A DNA stretch of 64,000 bases from Catonia carolina (taxonomy: Eukaryota > Arthropoda > Insecta > Hemiptera > Achilidae), in the NCBI GenBank assembly GCA_035578175.1, contig JAQMRL010000001.1, positions 439,108,124-439,172,123 on the forward strand, written 5' to 3'. Below are positions 1-9,700 of this stretch, in pieces. The translations under genes were made by a program, and so were the position numbers. Every line of letters starts with the position of its first letter. Position 1 is the first letter of the stretch. Under the pieces are notes generated by a model. The model saw only the letters and a program-made list of their open reading frames with translations. It searched no databases and was not told the origin of the DNA.

Positions 1-235
1 GTTATCTCCTCTGAGAGTAATGAATTTCACTATGCAGCCAGACCCTGTGGTGAATGAAGTGAAGGTGTCATTTGCAGGGTGCAAAGTGAGTGCTTTTCGG
101 AGGGCCTGGCATGCTGATAAGCATACTCTTTCAACTCAGTGAGTTGTGGCAATGGTAAACCACCTCACTCCTCGTTTTTACTTAGTAAAACCTCTAGAGG
201 TTCAAACCAGCCTTTCGGCTGTTGACCTAAACAAC
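1..235 (+). repeat. SINE-like repeat 'family B', copy B1, 3' part
   Basis: This is the 3' part of a family B copy cut by the window edge; full copies are about 395-410 bp. It ends in a run of short palindromes: GTAAAAC arms around 175-190, CCTCTAGAGG at 191-200, and CAGCC-TTTC-GGCTG at 208-221. It then finishes with an ACAACA-type tail. At least nine other clear copies lie in this window, several with 8-12 bp target duplications. The ORF that can be read through it is incidental. Confidence 0.8.
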
Positions 236-237
236 AA

Positions 238-292
238 GGTATCATTATCCGCGGTTCCCCCCGTAACCCACGCGGATAACGAGAGATTACTG
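238..292 (+). mobile_element. pogo/Tigger-like element, terminal fragment
   Basis: These 55 bases match the right end of the complete pogo-like element at 49738-50546, including GGTATCATTATC and the terminal GATTACTG before TA. Only this end is present, fused directly to the SINE tail on its left. It has no coding capacity. Confidence 0.6.
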
Positions 293-1020
293 TACATCAT
301 AGCGACAGCTCTAACCATGATATCATGTTGTAGTTTTACTCTTACCTTGATTTATTATGTTTACAACTACTGTATGTCGTTTTATAAACATCCCATTCTA
401 TTATTTATTAATTCTTTATAATTATCCTAAATAGTAAACATTCATTCTAAATAAGCCATAATACTAGTCCTAAGCTATATTTTGTATCCTTTTTGGACAT
501 CAGCAGTAAACTGAATTACAGCACTCTGACATTTGTAGTGATAGACTAGTTAGTCCGTGAGTTACGTTGATGCTAGCTTATTATCGTGAGTAATACTAGT
601 TTTACGGTAATTTCAAAATGTTATTGTATTTTTAGGGTTTTCATATTTCATTATTTTCAGTAGGCCTAAAGTTATGTTAAATTGCAATTGAATTTTAAAC
701 AATTCACTTTCTTTAAATAATTACATGACTCCTTATTAATTTAGTGTTAGGGGTGATGAAGTGAATTTTATTACTTAAGTGTTTGTGTTGGTTACATTTT
801 GAGTTAGACGCTTGATATGCTTGTCTTATGCTTTCTGGTTGGCCGATGTAAGTAGGATAGATTAGTAAGTATACTGTCCTCCCACCGCATGATAAGCGCA
901 ATCGTCAACTTATAGCGCGTTACCAATACACTTATTATTTTGGATTACAGAAGTGTTAAAGTCACCCAGGAGAACCCAAAGATAACAACAATATCCAAAT
1001 TCGACAATAGATGTGAAAAA
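293..1020. other. unassigned AT-rich sequence
   Basis: No gene, RNA or recognisable repeat is visible. ORFs here are short and show no protein-family features. Confidence 0.5.
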
Positions 1021-1950
1021 AATCTGGTGTGAAACACTCACACAACTTTCTCTTGCCAGTGCAAATAATTAACAATAAACCTAACATTAGTAATAAAACA
1101 TTACAAATAAACAACAAAACTAACCTCAACAAACATAACCTTATTTTAATCATGAGTGAAACACGGTAAATGAAAATCGAACTCAGTTTGGCTTAAAAAT
1201 ACAGAAAATCACTCTTTCACGCTAAAATAGGCTCTGTAGTGAAAAATGCTTTAGATAAAAGTTGTAGATCTTTTTATTTTCTATAAAATTTATTATATAC
1301 TATTTTGTCGTAAAATGCATTCTTAGGCCGAAATCTTAAAAAAATCGATTTTTCACACGTTTTCGTGAGAAAAAAATCAGAAAATCGCTAATTACTGCTA
1401 AACTAAGCGTTATACAAAAAAATGTTTGAAATAAAGTTGTAGGATTTTAAATTCTCTACAATTTTTATTATATAAATTGTTTCGCTAAAATGCATATTAA
1501 AGCCGTAATCTTAAAAAAAACAACGTTTTTACGAGAAAACACCCTCGCCAAGAATTTCAGCAAACATGGCGCCTACCCTACCTTGTAGAGAATAAAAAAT
1601 TGAGTAAACCAGGCGATTTTTAAAAAAATCGTAGGACTAGTTTTTGAGAAAATCGCAAAAAAGTGAAAAATTACACGAATAAACTACTACTTCCGGTAGA
1701 CCGATTTTGATGAAACTGTTCGTGTCGGGTCCGGTAGTGGTATGTAACTTAGGTTTCAAGTTTCAAGTTCGTACGATGTTCCGTTAACGAGATATTCTGT
1801 TTACACACACACAGACCAATCGCTGAAATCATGTTTTTTTGGGTTCAGGGGGTCTGAAAACGTATAGATCCGGTGAAAACTCGATTTCGAAAAATCGACA
1901 TGAAAACAATACTTTCCTTCCTATATATTCATATAGGCAAGAGAAAGTAA
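1021..1950 (+). mobile_element. Family A repeat (DINE/HINE-like), copy A1
   Basis: This is a full-length family A copy. It starts TCTGGTGTGAAACACTCACA and carries ACTTTCTCTTGCC about 25 bases in. It ends with a hairpin (CCTATAT, 4-nt loop, ATATAGG) followed by GGCAAGAGAAAGT, the inverted copy of the 5' motif. A short AC run sits about 150 bp before the end. No conserved ORF is present. Offset subterminal inverted repeats, terminal stem-loops and a built-in microsatellite resemble non-autonomous Helentrons (DINE-1/HINE type). That assignment is inference; the repeat family itself is certain from about 18 copies. Confidence 0.8.
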
Positions 1951-2660
1951 AAATCTGAAAACACAACGAGAAACAAGAACAACCATTATGGAACACGGTT
2001 TGTAGTTAGTTTTGTACTCGTATAAAAGATACATCAAAACGAGAAGATATGGTGTTCTTCAGTTCTTTCTCGTATAACGTAGGAGGGTTGGTAGGGATTT
2101 TCAGGTTGAAGAGAGAAATGTAGAAACAGAAGATTATTGTTAAAAGGACTTCATCCCCCAACATGAGACGAAATAGGGGGGTTGAGGGCAGGTGAGAGGG
2201 AAAGAGGGTGATGTTTTGCTTTTACTCCTTATTTTCGGGGTAAAAAAAAATTGTATTTTGTATAGCACCGTATGAACAAAATACGCCTAGTATACGTAGA
2301 ATAATAATACACTTACACACAAGCACATCTGTTTCTGTTTTGTATAAGTGTGCGAGTGTTTTCATTAGAATTGGTTCCGCAAATACATTCTACACTGCTT
2401 ATACATACAAAAATAAACTACCTGGAATCAGAAACGAAAACCTGCCACTGTGACTACCTTCCGAAATGCATGACAAGTGGTTGGATACATTTTAGCGAAA
2501 CTTTGATTCAAATCGGTCAGACAACCGCGCGGGTATTACGTTCTCCGTTTTCCTAACATACCAACAAAAATTGCATGCCACAATGCAGTAGGACCTAACT
2601 CGCGTATCGTCTAACCGTACTTGCGTTTATGTAGAACCGATCCACCCTAAAGAATATTAA
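1951..2660. other. unassigned sequence and spacer before copy A2
   Basis: Nothing recognisable to about 2565. From about 2565 to 2660 lies a spacer starting TTGCATGCCACAATGCAGTA that recurs at 14869-14960 before copy A3, so A2 and A3 form a tandem pair with their spacers. Confidence 0.5.
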
Positions 2661-3482
2661 AAAATCTGGTGTGAAACACTCACACAACTTTCTCTTGCCT
2701 ACGCAAATAATTAATAATAAACCTAACATTATTAATAAAATATTAGAAATAAACAAAAACTAACCTCAAAAACATAACCTTATTTTAATCATGAGTTAAT
2801 GACGCAAAATGAAAATCGAACTCAATTTGGCTTAAAAAAACGGAAAAATCACACTTTCACGCTAAACTAGGCTCTGTAGAGAAAAATTCTCTAAATAAAA
2901 GTTGTACATCTCTTAATTTTCTATAAATTTTATTATATACATTTTTGTCGTAAAATGCATACTAAGGCCGAAATGTTAAAAAAATCGATTTTTAAAAAAA
3001 CAGAAAATCGCAAATTACCGCTAAACTAAGCGTTATACAAAAAAATGTTTGAATTAAAGTTGTAGAATTTTAAATTCTCTACAACTTTTATTATATACAT
3101 TTTTGCTCTAAATTGCATATTAAAGCCGTAATCTTAAAAAACTATGTTTTTACGTGAAAACAGCCTCACGCAGAATTTCAGCAAACATGGCGCCTTCCCT
3201 ATCTTGTAGAGAATAAAAAATTGAGTAAACCAGGCGATTTTTAAAAAAATCGTAGGACCAGTTTTTGAGAAAATCGCAAAAAAGTGAAAAATTATACAAA
3301 TAAACTACTACTTCCGGTTGACCGATTTTAATGAAAATGTTCGTGTCGGGTCTGGTAGTGGTATGTAACTTAAGTTTCCAGTTTCAAGTTCGTACGATGT
3401 TCCGTTCTTGAGATATTCTGTTCACACACAGACCAATCGCTAAAAACATGTTTTTTGGGTTCAGGGGGTCTGAAAACGTATA
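2661..3482 (+). mobile_element. Family A repeat copy A2, left part
   Basis: This is the left part of a family A copy interrupted by the retrovirus at 3483. The repeat resumes at 14778 after the retrovirus, and GTATA (3478-3482) is duplicated at 14778-14782. The two halves together give an ordinary family A copy. Confidence 0.85.
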
Positions 3483-3793
3483 TGTAATATAGAGAAATTA
3501 AAAAGAATTATTTTATAAGTTTATTTTATGATGGATAAATGAACGTGTAAGTGTAGTGTACTTTAAGAAGACAATTTCTTACATAAAACAGAACAATATT
3601 TAACCTGTATTACATAATTGTATTGTATGTTTTAATCCTATAATATAAGCTAGTAGGTTAGATAGTTTTAATCTCATTCGGCCAATTCCTAGAAACTGTA
3701 AGTTGGTGTCGGATTACCATCCGCTCGTGCTACGGCCGGGGTGCGGTGCGTGCGGGCGGCTGGTATGCACGACACTGTGTGTCGAGTCGAGCG

Positions 3794-3940
3794 ATGAAAC
3801 AGGTGTGTTTTCATTGCGGGAAAAATGATTGTAAATTTTCATACCTAAAGTTCAGTCAGGATGAACCGGAAAGTATTTCGTGTTTTAGCGACCGCATGTG
3901 TCGGGAATGTGTATCAGTTGTAGATTTTGTGAAGGTTTAA
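3794..3940 (+). CDS. U3-encoded 48-aa Cys-rich ORF (5' LTR copy)
   Basis: From the ATG at 3794 (G at -3) a 48-codon frame runs to the TAA at 3938-3940. It has six cysteines at residues 5, 8, 13, 30, 36 and 39, so CxxC at the front and CxxC at the back. That pattern fits a small zinc-binding fold and is weakly reminiscent of a shortened ZAD-type domain (DRMCREC then a hydrophobic tail). An upstream in-frame GTG at 3746 would lengthen it. In the 5' LTR it lies upstream of the promoter, so only the 3' LTR copy would be in viral RNA. I cannot assign a function, and it may be a captured exon or chance. Confidence 0.35.
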   Translation: MKQVCFHCGKNDCKFSYLKFSQDEPESISCFSDRMCRECVSVVDFVKV

Positions 3941-4069
3941 GATAATTGATAATAGTTATAAAATTCTATAAATATTAAATTTTGTGCGTTAATGGTGTGA
4001 TACGGGGTGAAGTTATGATGTTCGCCGCCGTTCGATCGGGATTGTTTCTCCAGTTATGGATAATGACTT

Positions 4070-4188
4070 GTAAGTACCCCTTTTGGGATTTTTCTGTTCA
4101 TGAGGTTCGAATTTTGAATTATGTTTTAAGTGGTTTTACTGGAATTGGCCGCATTAGAATTGGTTCCACTGGTTTTTCTTTTTTTTAG
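4070..4188 (+). other. Putative 119-nt intron inside U3
   Basis: A perfect GTAAGT donor at 4070-4075 and a strong acceptor, a run of T/C ending TTTTTTAG at 4188, delimit a 119-nt candidate intron. It recurs at 13460-13578 in the 3' LTR, where it would lie in the 3' part of the viral RNA. Prediction from consensus only. Confidence 0.35.
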
Positions 4189-4482
4189 GTTATAAGTTGT
4201 TTAGTAAATTAGTAAAGCTAAGATTCCTATTGTCTACAATAATTGAACTATAATGTTTTTAATTTATATCAACTATAAATTAAACTAAAGTAACCTTAAT
4301 AATTAAGGTATTAAAGTATTTAGAGTCACAGCTGTAGTGCGGTGGATAAGTTTGTGCTTAGATATAAGGTATTCAGCTGTCATGTTTCTAGGGAACCTTG
4401 TTGGTATAATTTAGTACTAGTTAGGGTCAAATTTCTGAATAAGAATTTGGGCAGACAAGCCACGTATTATTTTGTAGTAATT

Positions 4483-4516
4483 TATAAAAGACCGTACTGG
4501 CTTTAGAGGCAGTCGA
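4483..4516 (+). promoter_or_regulatory. LTR promoter: TATA box and initiator
   Basis: TATAAAAG at 4483-4490 is followed 28 nt downstream by an initiator-like GCAGTCGAG, with probable +1 at A4511. The spacing fits a standard RNA polymerase II TATA/Inr promoter. The same signals lie at 13873 and about 13901 in the 3' LTR. Confidence 0.6.
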
Positions 4517-5251
4517 GTGGCGATAAACTGTAAATCTTAAATGTTGAATTTAAATAGTAGTTTCAGTGTATTCATTAATTAACGTTTTAAATATTAATTA
4601 ATTACTTACTTAATTATGTCGTCGGATATTATGGTATTCTTCCGACCATTTAATATGGTATAAATATTATTATTGTTCTTGGGTAGGGTTATGTTCCTGA
4701 ACATTTGGTAAAGTTAAAAATTAAAATACTTACTGTTAATGGTAAAGTTGTTAGATATAAAATTATTTTGCGATGCAATTATATTATTACTTATGTCCTT
4801 GTTGGCGTCTGACTATTTATGGTTATCGTAGGTGCCTATGCATTGGGAGTAGTGTTATTCCGTTGTAGTTTACGTATATTCGCCAGTGTGAACCAAGTCT
4901 AAATTAATAGTCTAGGTTAAAAATTAATTGTTTTATTTTTGTAAATTTTTATAAAAATTTTGATACCAATTGGCGAGTAGTGACAAAATGGGGATTCAGG
5001 GTCGGGACGTGGAGGAGTCGGTGGTCTGGTCAGGTAGTGTGACAATGGGGGTTCGGAGTGAGTGTTGAGTGAAACCCATTCCAGAGTTATTTGATCGGAG
5101 CCATACCGGTGCCTACACCCCTCCACCTCGTACGGCGCTTAGGAGCCTTGGACAGCGCTTCTCGTCTTTTGGTACTTTGCTTCCTAAACTTGTTTGGTAG
5201 TACTTTACTAGTGTTTTTGGATGTTCTTACTCCACGCACCGCCGTGGATAT

Positions 5252-5257
5252 AATAAA
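5252..5257 (+). promoter_or_regulatory. AATAAA poly(A) signal (R region)
   Basis: AATAAA is followed about 20-30 nt downstream by a GT-rich stretch (GCGTCTGTGTGGTC). The functional copy for 3' end formation would be at 14642-14647 in the 3' LTR. Confidence 0.55.
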
Positions 5258-5389
5258 GTCTGTTTTACTGAATTTATGCGTCTGTGTGGTCAATTTCCGT
5301 ATCCCCACAGTTTCTATATTGTTACTTAGTATAAGAGGGTTTCCCGGGGTGTCGTTGGGTTGTTCACCTCGCTTGGCGGGGGTTACAAA

Positions 5390-5407
5390 TGGTGTCAGGT
5401 GTGGGGT
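5390..5407 (+). other. Primer-binding site
   Basis: TGGTGTCAGGTGTGGGG starts 2 nt after the LTR's terminal CA, the usual place for pairing with a tRNA 3' CCA end. I cannot assign the tRNA from memory. The leader from here to gag is about 165 nt. Confidence 0.7.
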
Positions 5408-5554
5408 AGGCAGCGGCAGGAAAAGCAGCCTACACAAATTTTTGGCCAACTCGAAAAAGTTGGGAAAACCTTGGAAACTCTATAATATTGTTGTTTTGAA
5501 TATTTGCTGTGTATTTTTGTATATCGATCGTGACGTATAAGCTATTATTCGAAA

Positions 5555-6694
5555 ATGGCTACATCAGAAGAAAATGACCCCAGTGTGGAGGAGCTGTTGG
5601 ATGCCAATCGGGAATTAAATCAATACAAAGCGCACATGGAGCGGGAGAATGCGAAGTTGCAGCGGGAGTTAGCCGTGCTTAGATTAGGAGCCGGGAAGCC
5701 GGATCAACCGAGGGACAAAAGCCCAGCGGTGCGTAAGGATCTGGGATTGCAGTCGATGATTAAGACCTGGTCGGGAGATTCGTCAGGGCCAACCGTTGAC
5801 GAGTTTTTACGTTCTATGGATCTTGTAGCACAAACGGGACAATGGACGGAGCAGGATAAGAAACTCATCTGCAGACTGAAGACCACTGGTGCTGCGGCAG
5901 CCTGCTTAGACGCACACCCAGAACTGCTGAGGGCGGACTCAACATACGCCGAATTTGAAGATGCTTTGAAGCGTAGATTTAGTGGAACGCGTGATCCCGA
6001 ACGAAACCTGATGGCTTTGAACATGGCAGTTCAGGGTCCCGGAGAAAACGCTCGTGCTTTTGCTGACCGATGTCGACAGTTGGGTCTGAAGACGCTACGA
6101 CCGACCAATAACGCCCAGGAAGCGTCATGGGCTCGAAAACAGATGGATCGCAGTGTTCTGGCGGCATATGTGAAGGGACTTAGAGGAGCCGCGGGGATGC
6201 AGTTGCAGTTTTATCCCCCTACTGATCTAGAAAACGCCATGGAGAGTGCGGCGAGAATTGAGGAGGTGCAATCACACAGTAAGGCTTCCCACAGGGACAT
6301 ATTCTACATGGAGGCCAGTGATGAAGATCATGCCCCGTCGAAGGCCACAGTGGCACAAGTCAAAGCTGAACCTGGGACTAGGAAGGACGTCTGTTACGAG
6401 TGCGGTGGCAAGGGACATTTTGCGAGAGATTGTGCAAATCGGAAGGAAACCAGACCGAACACGAGAGGCAACCCTGGGAGGAGGCAGACTACCAGTAGAT
6501 TCGGTCGCCAACAAACTGCGACGCCGAGACCAAAAGGATTTTGTTACATCTGTGCCGATCCGAGTCATTTTGCTGTCACGTGTCCGAAACGAGCAACGGA
6601 GCCACGAAGGGAGGTGAACGTTGTAGAATCTAACCAACAAGCACCACCCCCAAAAGAGAACGGTTCGGGAGTAGCCCCGCACCCGAACCAGTAG
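5555..6694 (+). CDS. gag: gag polyprotein
   Basis: Structural polyprotein of the retrovirus, 379 aa, which would assemble the core and package genomic RNA in the cytoplasm. The ATG is in good context (AAAATGG). The N-terminal 10-45 looks coiled-coil forming. Residues about 65-240 resemble the Ty3/Gypsy capsid region, with the FADRCRQL motif near 169. Two CCHC zinc knuckles follow: CYECGGKGHFARDC at 280-293 and CYICADPSHFAVTC at 330-343, both CX2CX4HX4C. It ends at the TAG at 6692-6694, overlapping the pol frame, which is reached by -1 frameshifting at 6649-6655. No disabling change seen. Confidence 0.93.
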   Translation: MATSEENDPSVEELLDANRELNQYKAHMERENAKLQRELAVLRLGAGKPDQPRDKSPAVRKDLGLQSMIKTWSGDSSGPTVDEFLRSMDLVAQTGQWTEQDKKLICRLKTTGAAAACLDAHPELLRADSTYAEFEDALKRRFSGTRDPERNLMALNMAVQGPGENARAFADRCRQLGLKTLRPTNNAQEASWARKQMDRSVLAAYVKGLRGAAGMQLQFYPPTDLENAMESAARIEEVQSHSKASHRDIFYMEASDEDHAPSKATVAQVKAEPGTRKDVCYECGGKGHFARDCANRKETRPNTRGNPGRRQTTSRFGRQQTATPRPKGFCYICADPSHFAVTCPKRATEPRREVNVVESNQQAPPPKENGSGVAPHPNQ

Positions 6695-6703
6695 ACCAGG
6701 GGC
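6649..6703 (+). promoter_or_regulatory. -1 ribosomal frameshift signal: CCCAAAA plus pseudoknot
   Basis: CCCAAAA at 6649-6655 sits as C CCA AAA in the gag frame, the X XXY YYZ form for -1 slippage, and slips exactly into the pol frame. After a 6-nt spacer, GGTTCGGG (6662-6669) pairs perfectly with CCCGAACC (6682-6689). Loop bases GCCCC (6674-6678) pair with downstream GGGGC (6699-6703), giving an H-type pseudoknot: stem 1 of 8 bp, stem 2 of 5 G-C pairs. The gag stop lies within it. This is seen directly in sequence; efficiency is unknown. Confidence 0.85.
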
Positions 6704-9700
6704 CTCGACACAATTGGATTCCCAATATAAGAACATTGGGAACGGGAGGAATAACGGTTGCTGTTAGTCTTGCTGGCCAGGAACTATCTTTGCTCGTTGA
6801 TACGGGAGCCGAATTGTCCATTCTTCGGAAACCAATTTCCGGCGTTACCGTACAACCAATAAAGATAAAGGCCAGGGGTGTCACGGGTGCTGCACTGGCA
6901 GTAACGGGAGCCCAAGAGTTGGAGTGTAGAATCGCTCACCTTAGGGTGATGCACACTTTTGTTATCGCTGATGTTGATACATGGCGAGATGGACTGATTG
7001 GATGGGATTTGTTGGAGAAATTGGAGGCGGTTGTTGATGTCGCCCGCCAAGGCGTTACCTTCATGGGAGTTGGTATTTCGCCGCGTGCTAATTGCAGCTC
7101 GGAGACGCTAGGAGATGTCGCTAGCGTGAGTGAAGAGACGACGTCAGGTAGGATGCCTGAATGTGGCAAGGGAGATGCCTTGCAGCCAAGCACTTCAAGA
7201 TGTACTGGAAGACAGACTGTTCGATCCAAGGATAACAGTGGAACTTTCCGAGTGAGATCTTTAAGGGCGTTGACGGTACCACCCTATTGTGAGCAGGTGG
7301 TCGAAGCTCGTTTGGAGACGAGGATCAAGGGAGATGTCATGGTGGAACCGATGATGCAGCCTCAAGCGGGATTGAGGGTTGCGAGAAGCGTGAACTCTGC
7401 AGGAGAAAATGAGAAGTTAATTGTGAAGATTGCGAATCTGACTGCCAAGCCTATCGAGGTGCAGCGTCGGCAAGTCTTAGGAGTAGCCGAGCCACTGATA
7501 GACGAGGATGCGTTGCCAATGATGGATATCGAGCGAGGACAACGTATTTCACGAAAAATGTTTTCGGAGAAATTGGAGCATCTACCGGGGGTAGAGGCTA
7601 AAGTCGTGGAAGATGTGTTATGGAGATTTCGAGATGTTTTTGACGAACCCGACAGAGATGGTTGTAAGTCGGGAGTAGAGCATAGGATTCCTACCGGGGA
7701 TGCCAGCCCCATCATGAAGAGGCCATACCGAGTGCCGCATCATCTGAGACCCGTCGTTGAAGAGCATTTAGCGACCATGTTGGATAAGGGGATCATTGAA
7801 CCATCGAGTAGCCCGTGGTCAGCTCCGGTAGTCTTAGTTCCAAAGAAGACTTCGGATGGCAGTACTAAATATAGATTTTGTACAGATTTCCGGGCACTGA
7901 ATGAAATAACGAAAGGGGATGCATATCCGTTGCCCTTGATTCAAGAGACGTTGGAGAACCTAGGGCAAAGCCGATATTATACCACTCTTGATTTAGCGTC
8001 GGGTTACCATCAGATTCCTATTGCGGAAGCTGATCAGGAAAAAACGGCGTTCACCACGGTGGGTGGACACTTTGAATATAAAAGGATGGCGTTTGGGCTC
8101 ATGGGTGCCCCTGCTACTTTTCAGAGGTATATGGATAATCTGTTAGCAGCGCTGAAGGGAAACGAATGCTTTGTATATCTTGATGATGTCATAATTTTTA
8201 GTGTTACTATACGCCAACATGCGGAAAGATTAAGTAATATTCTTAAGTGTTTTCAAGAGGCCAACTTGAAGGTGAACTTAGAGAAATGCAGGTTTGCTCA
8301 AGAGTCCGTGGAATATTTGGGACATGTAGTTACATCCGATGGGGTCAAACCTGACCCAAAGAAGATCGATGCCATTCGAAACTTCCCTAAACCGAGCAAC
8401 GTAAGAGAAGTCAGGGGATTCCTAGGTTTAGCAGGCTATTATCGGCGGTTTATCGAGAACTTTGCTGAGATAGCGAAGCCAATTACGCAACTGACTAAAA
8501 AGGATATCGAATTCCGATGGAGCCATGAACAAACTGAAGCGTTCGAGAAACTGAAGGGATCATTATGTTCAGAGTGTGTGCTAGTATATCCTGACTTTCA
8601 GAAGCCATTTATACTTGCCACGGATGCATCAGGGACAGCCTTGGGTGCTGTACTTTCGCAGCTGTATGATGAAAGGGAAAGACCTATCGCATATGCCAGC
8701 CGTCAGTTGAACGCCGCTGAACGGAACTACTCTACGACCGAGAGGGAACTTCTAGCCGTGGTGTGGGCCACACAACAGTTTCGTTGTTATCTTCTGGGAA
8801 GACCTTTCACCTTGGTGACGGATCATGCCGCCTTAAGGTGGATGCTCAGCCTTAAAGACCCTTCGTCCAGACTTACCCGTTGGGCCTTAAGATTAGCAGA
8901 ATTTAGTTATACTGTGGAGCATAAACCTGGCAAGCGCCATACTAATGCCGATGCTCTAAGTCGCGCCGCAATAATTGCGCCCGTGCACCGAGGATGGAGC
9001 CGTGAGGAGATGAAGAATGCCCAACTGGACGATGACTGGTGCCAGGAATTATGGGAAAGAAGAGGTAATGGAAGAGCTGTATGCTCAGGTGACTTATTAT
9101 ACTGGACCAATGGGGATCCGGAGAGGAAATCATGGAAGCTAGCTGTTCCGACTAGTATGAGAAGCTCTGTGATCGAAGGTTGTCACAGCACCTTGTGGGC
9201 TGGACATCCAGGAACAGAGCGGACACTACGGAAAGTGAGGGAAAATTATTACTGGCCAGGAATGAAACGTGACGTGGAGAATTATGTGAGGCAGTGTCAC
9301 TCTTGTGCGGAGAGGAAGACTCCACCAAGATTAACTGCGCCGTTGTCAGAGGCTTTTGAGCCAAATAGGCCATTTGAGATGGTTTCGCTAGATATAGTGG
9401 GCCCACTTCCAGTGACTCGAAGAGGCCACAAGTACATCTTAACGTTTATCGATCACTTTACGAGATATGTGGAAGCGATACCGTTACGAGAGCAAACTGC
9501 CGAAGCCACTGCGCATGCCTTCGTTACTACAGTAATAGCGAGGCATGGAACACCAGAGAGGCTACTTACGGACCAAGGGAGAAATTTTATGTCCGAGCTG
9601 TTCACCGCTACTTGTAAATACATGAACATCAAGAAATTGAGAACCACTGCTTACCACCCGGAGGGTAACGGAAGATTAGAACGTGTTCACAGAACTCTCA

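Larger units (their letters stand above)
3483..5387 (+). repeat. 5' LTR of the endogenous retrovirus
   Basis: It begins TGTAATATAGAG and ends GGGGGTTACA, 1905 bp, repeated at an offset of exactly 9390. A TATA box (4483-4490) and initiator (about 4511) put U3 at about 3483-4510. An AATAAA at 5252-5257 puts the R/U5 boundary near 5270-5280. R would then be long, about 760 nt. Other ORFs across the LTR lack family signatures, except the Cys-rich U3 ORF listed separately. Confidence 0.95.

Noticed and set aside
3982..4188. 68-codon frame in the LTR (and its copy at 13372-13578)
   Set aside because: Starts at TTG, ends in the candidate splice acceptor TAG and has no family features; treated as incidental to LTR sequence.
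5091..5540. 149-codon frame across U5 and leader, and the opposing 120-codon frame
   Set aside because: Non-ATG start, spans LTR, primer-binding site and leader; no domain. Most likely chance.
5704..9647. Minus-strand frames opposite retroviral gag and pol
   Set aside because: Shadows of the intact plus-strand genes, with no recognisable domains.
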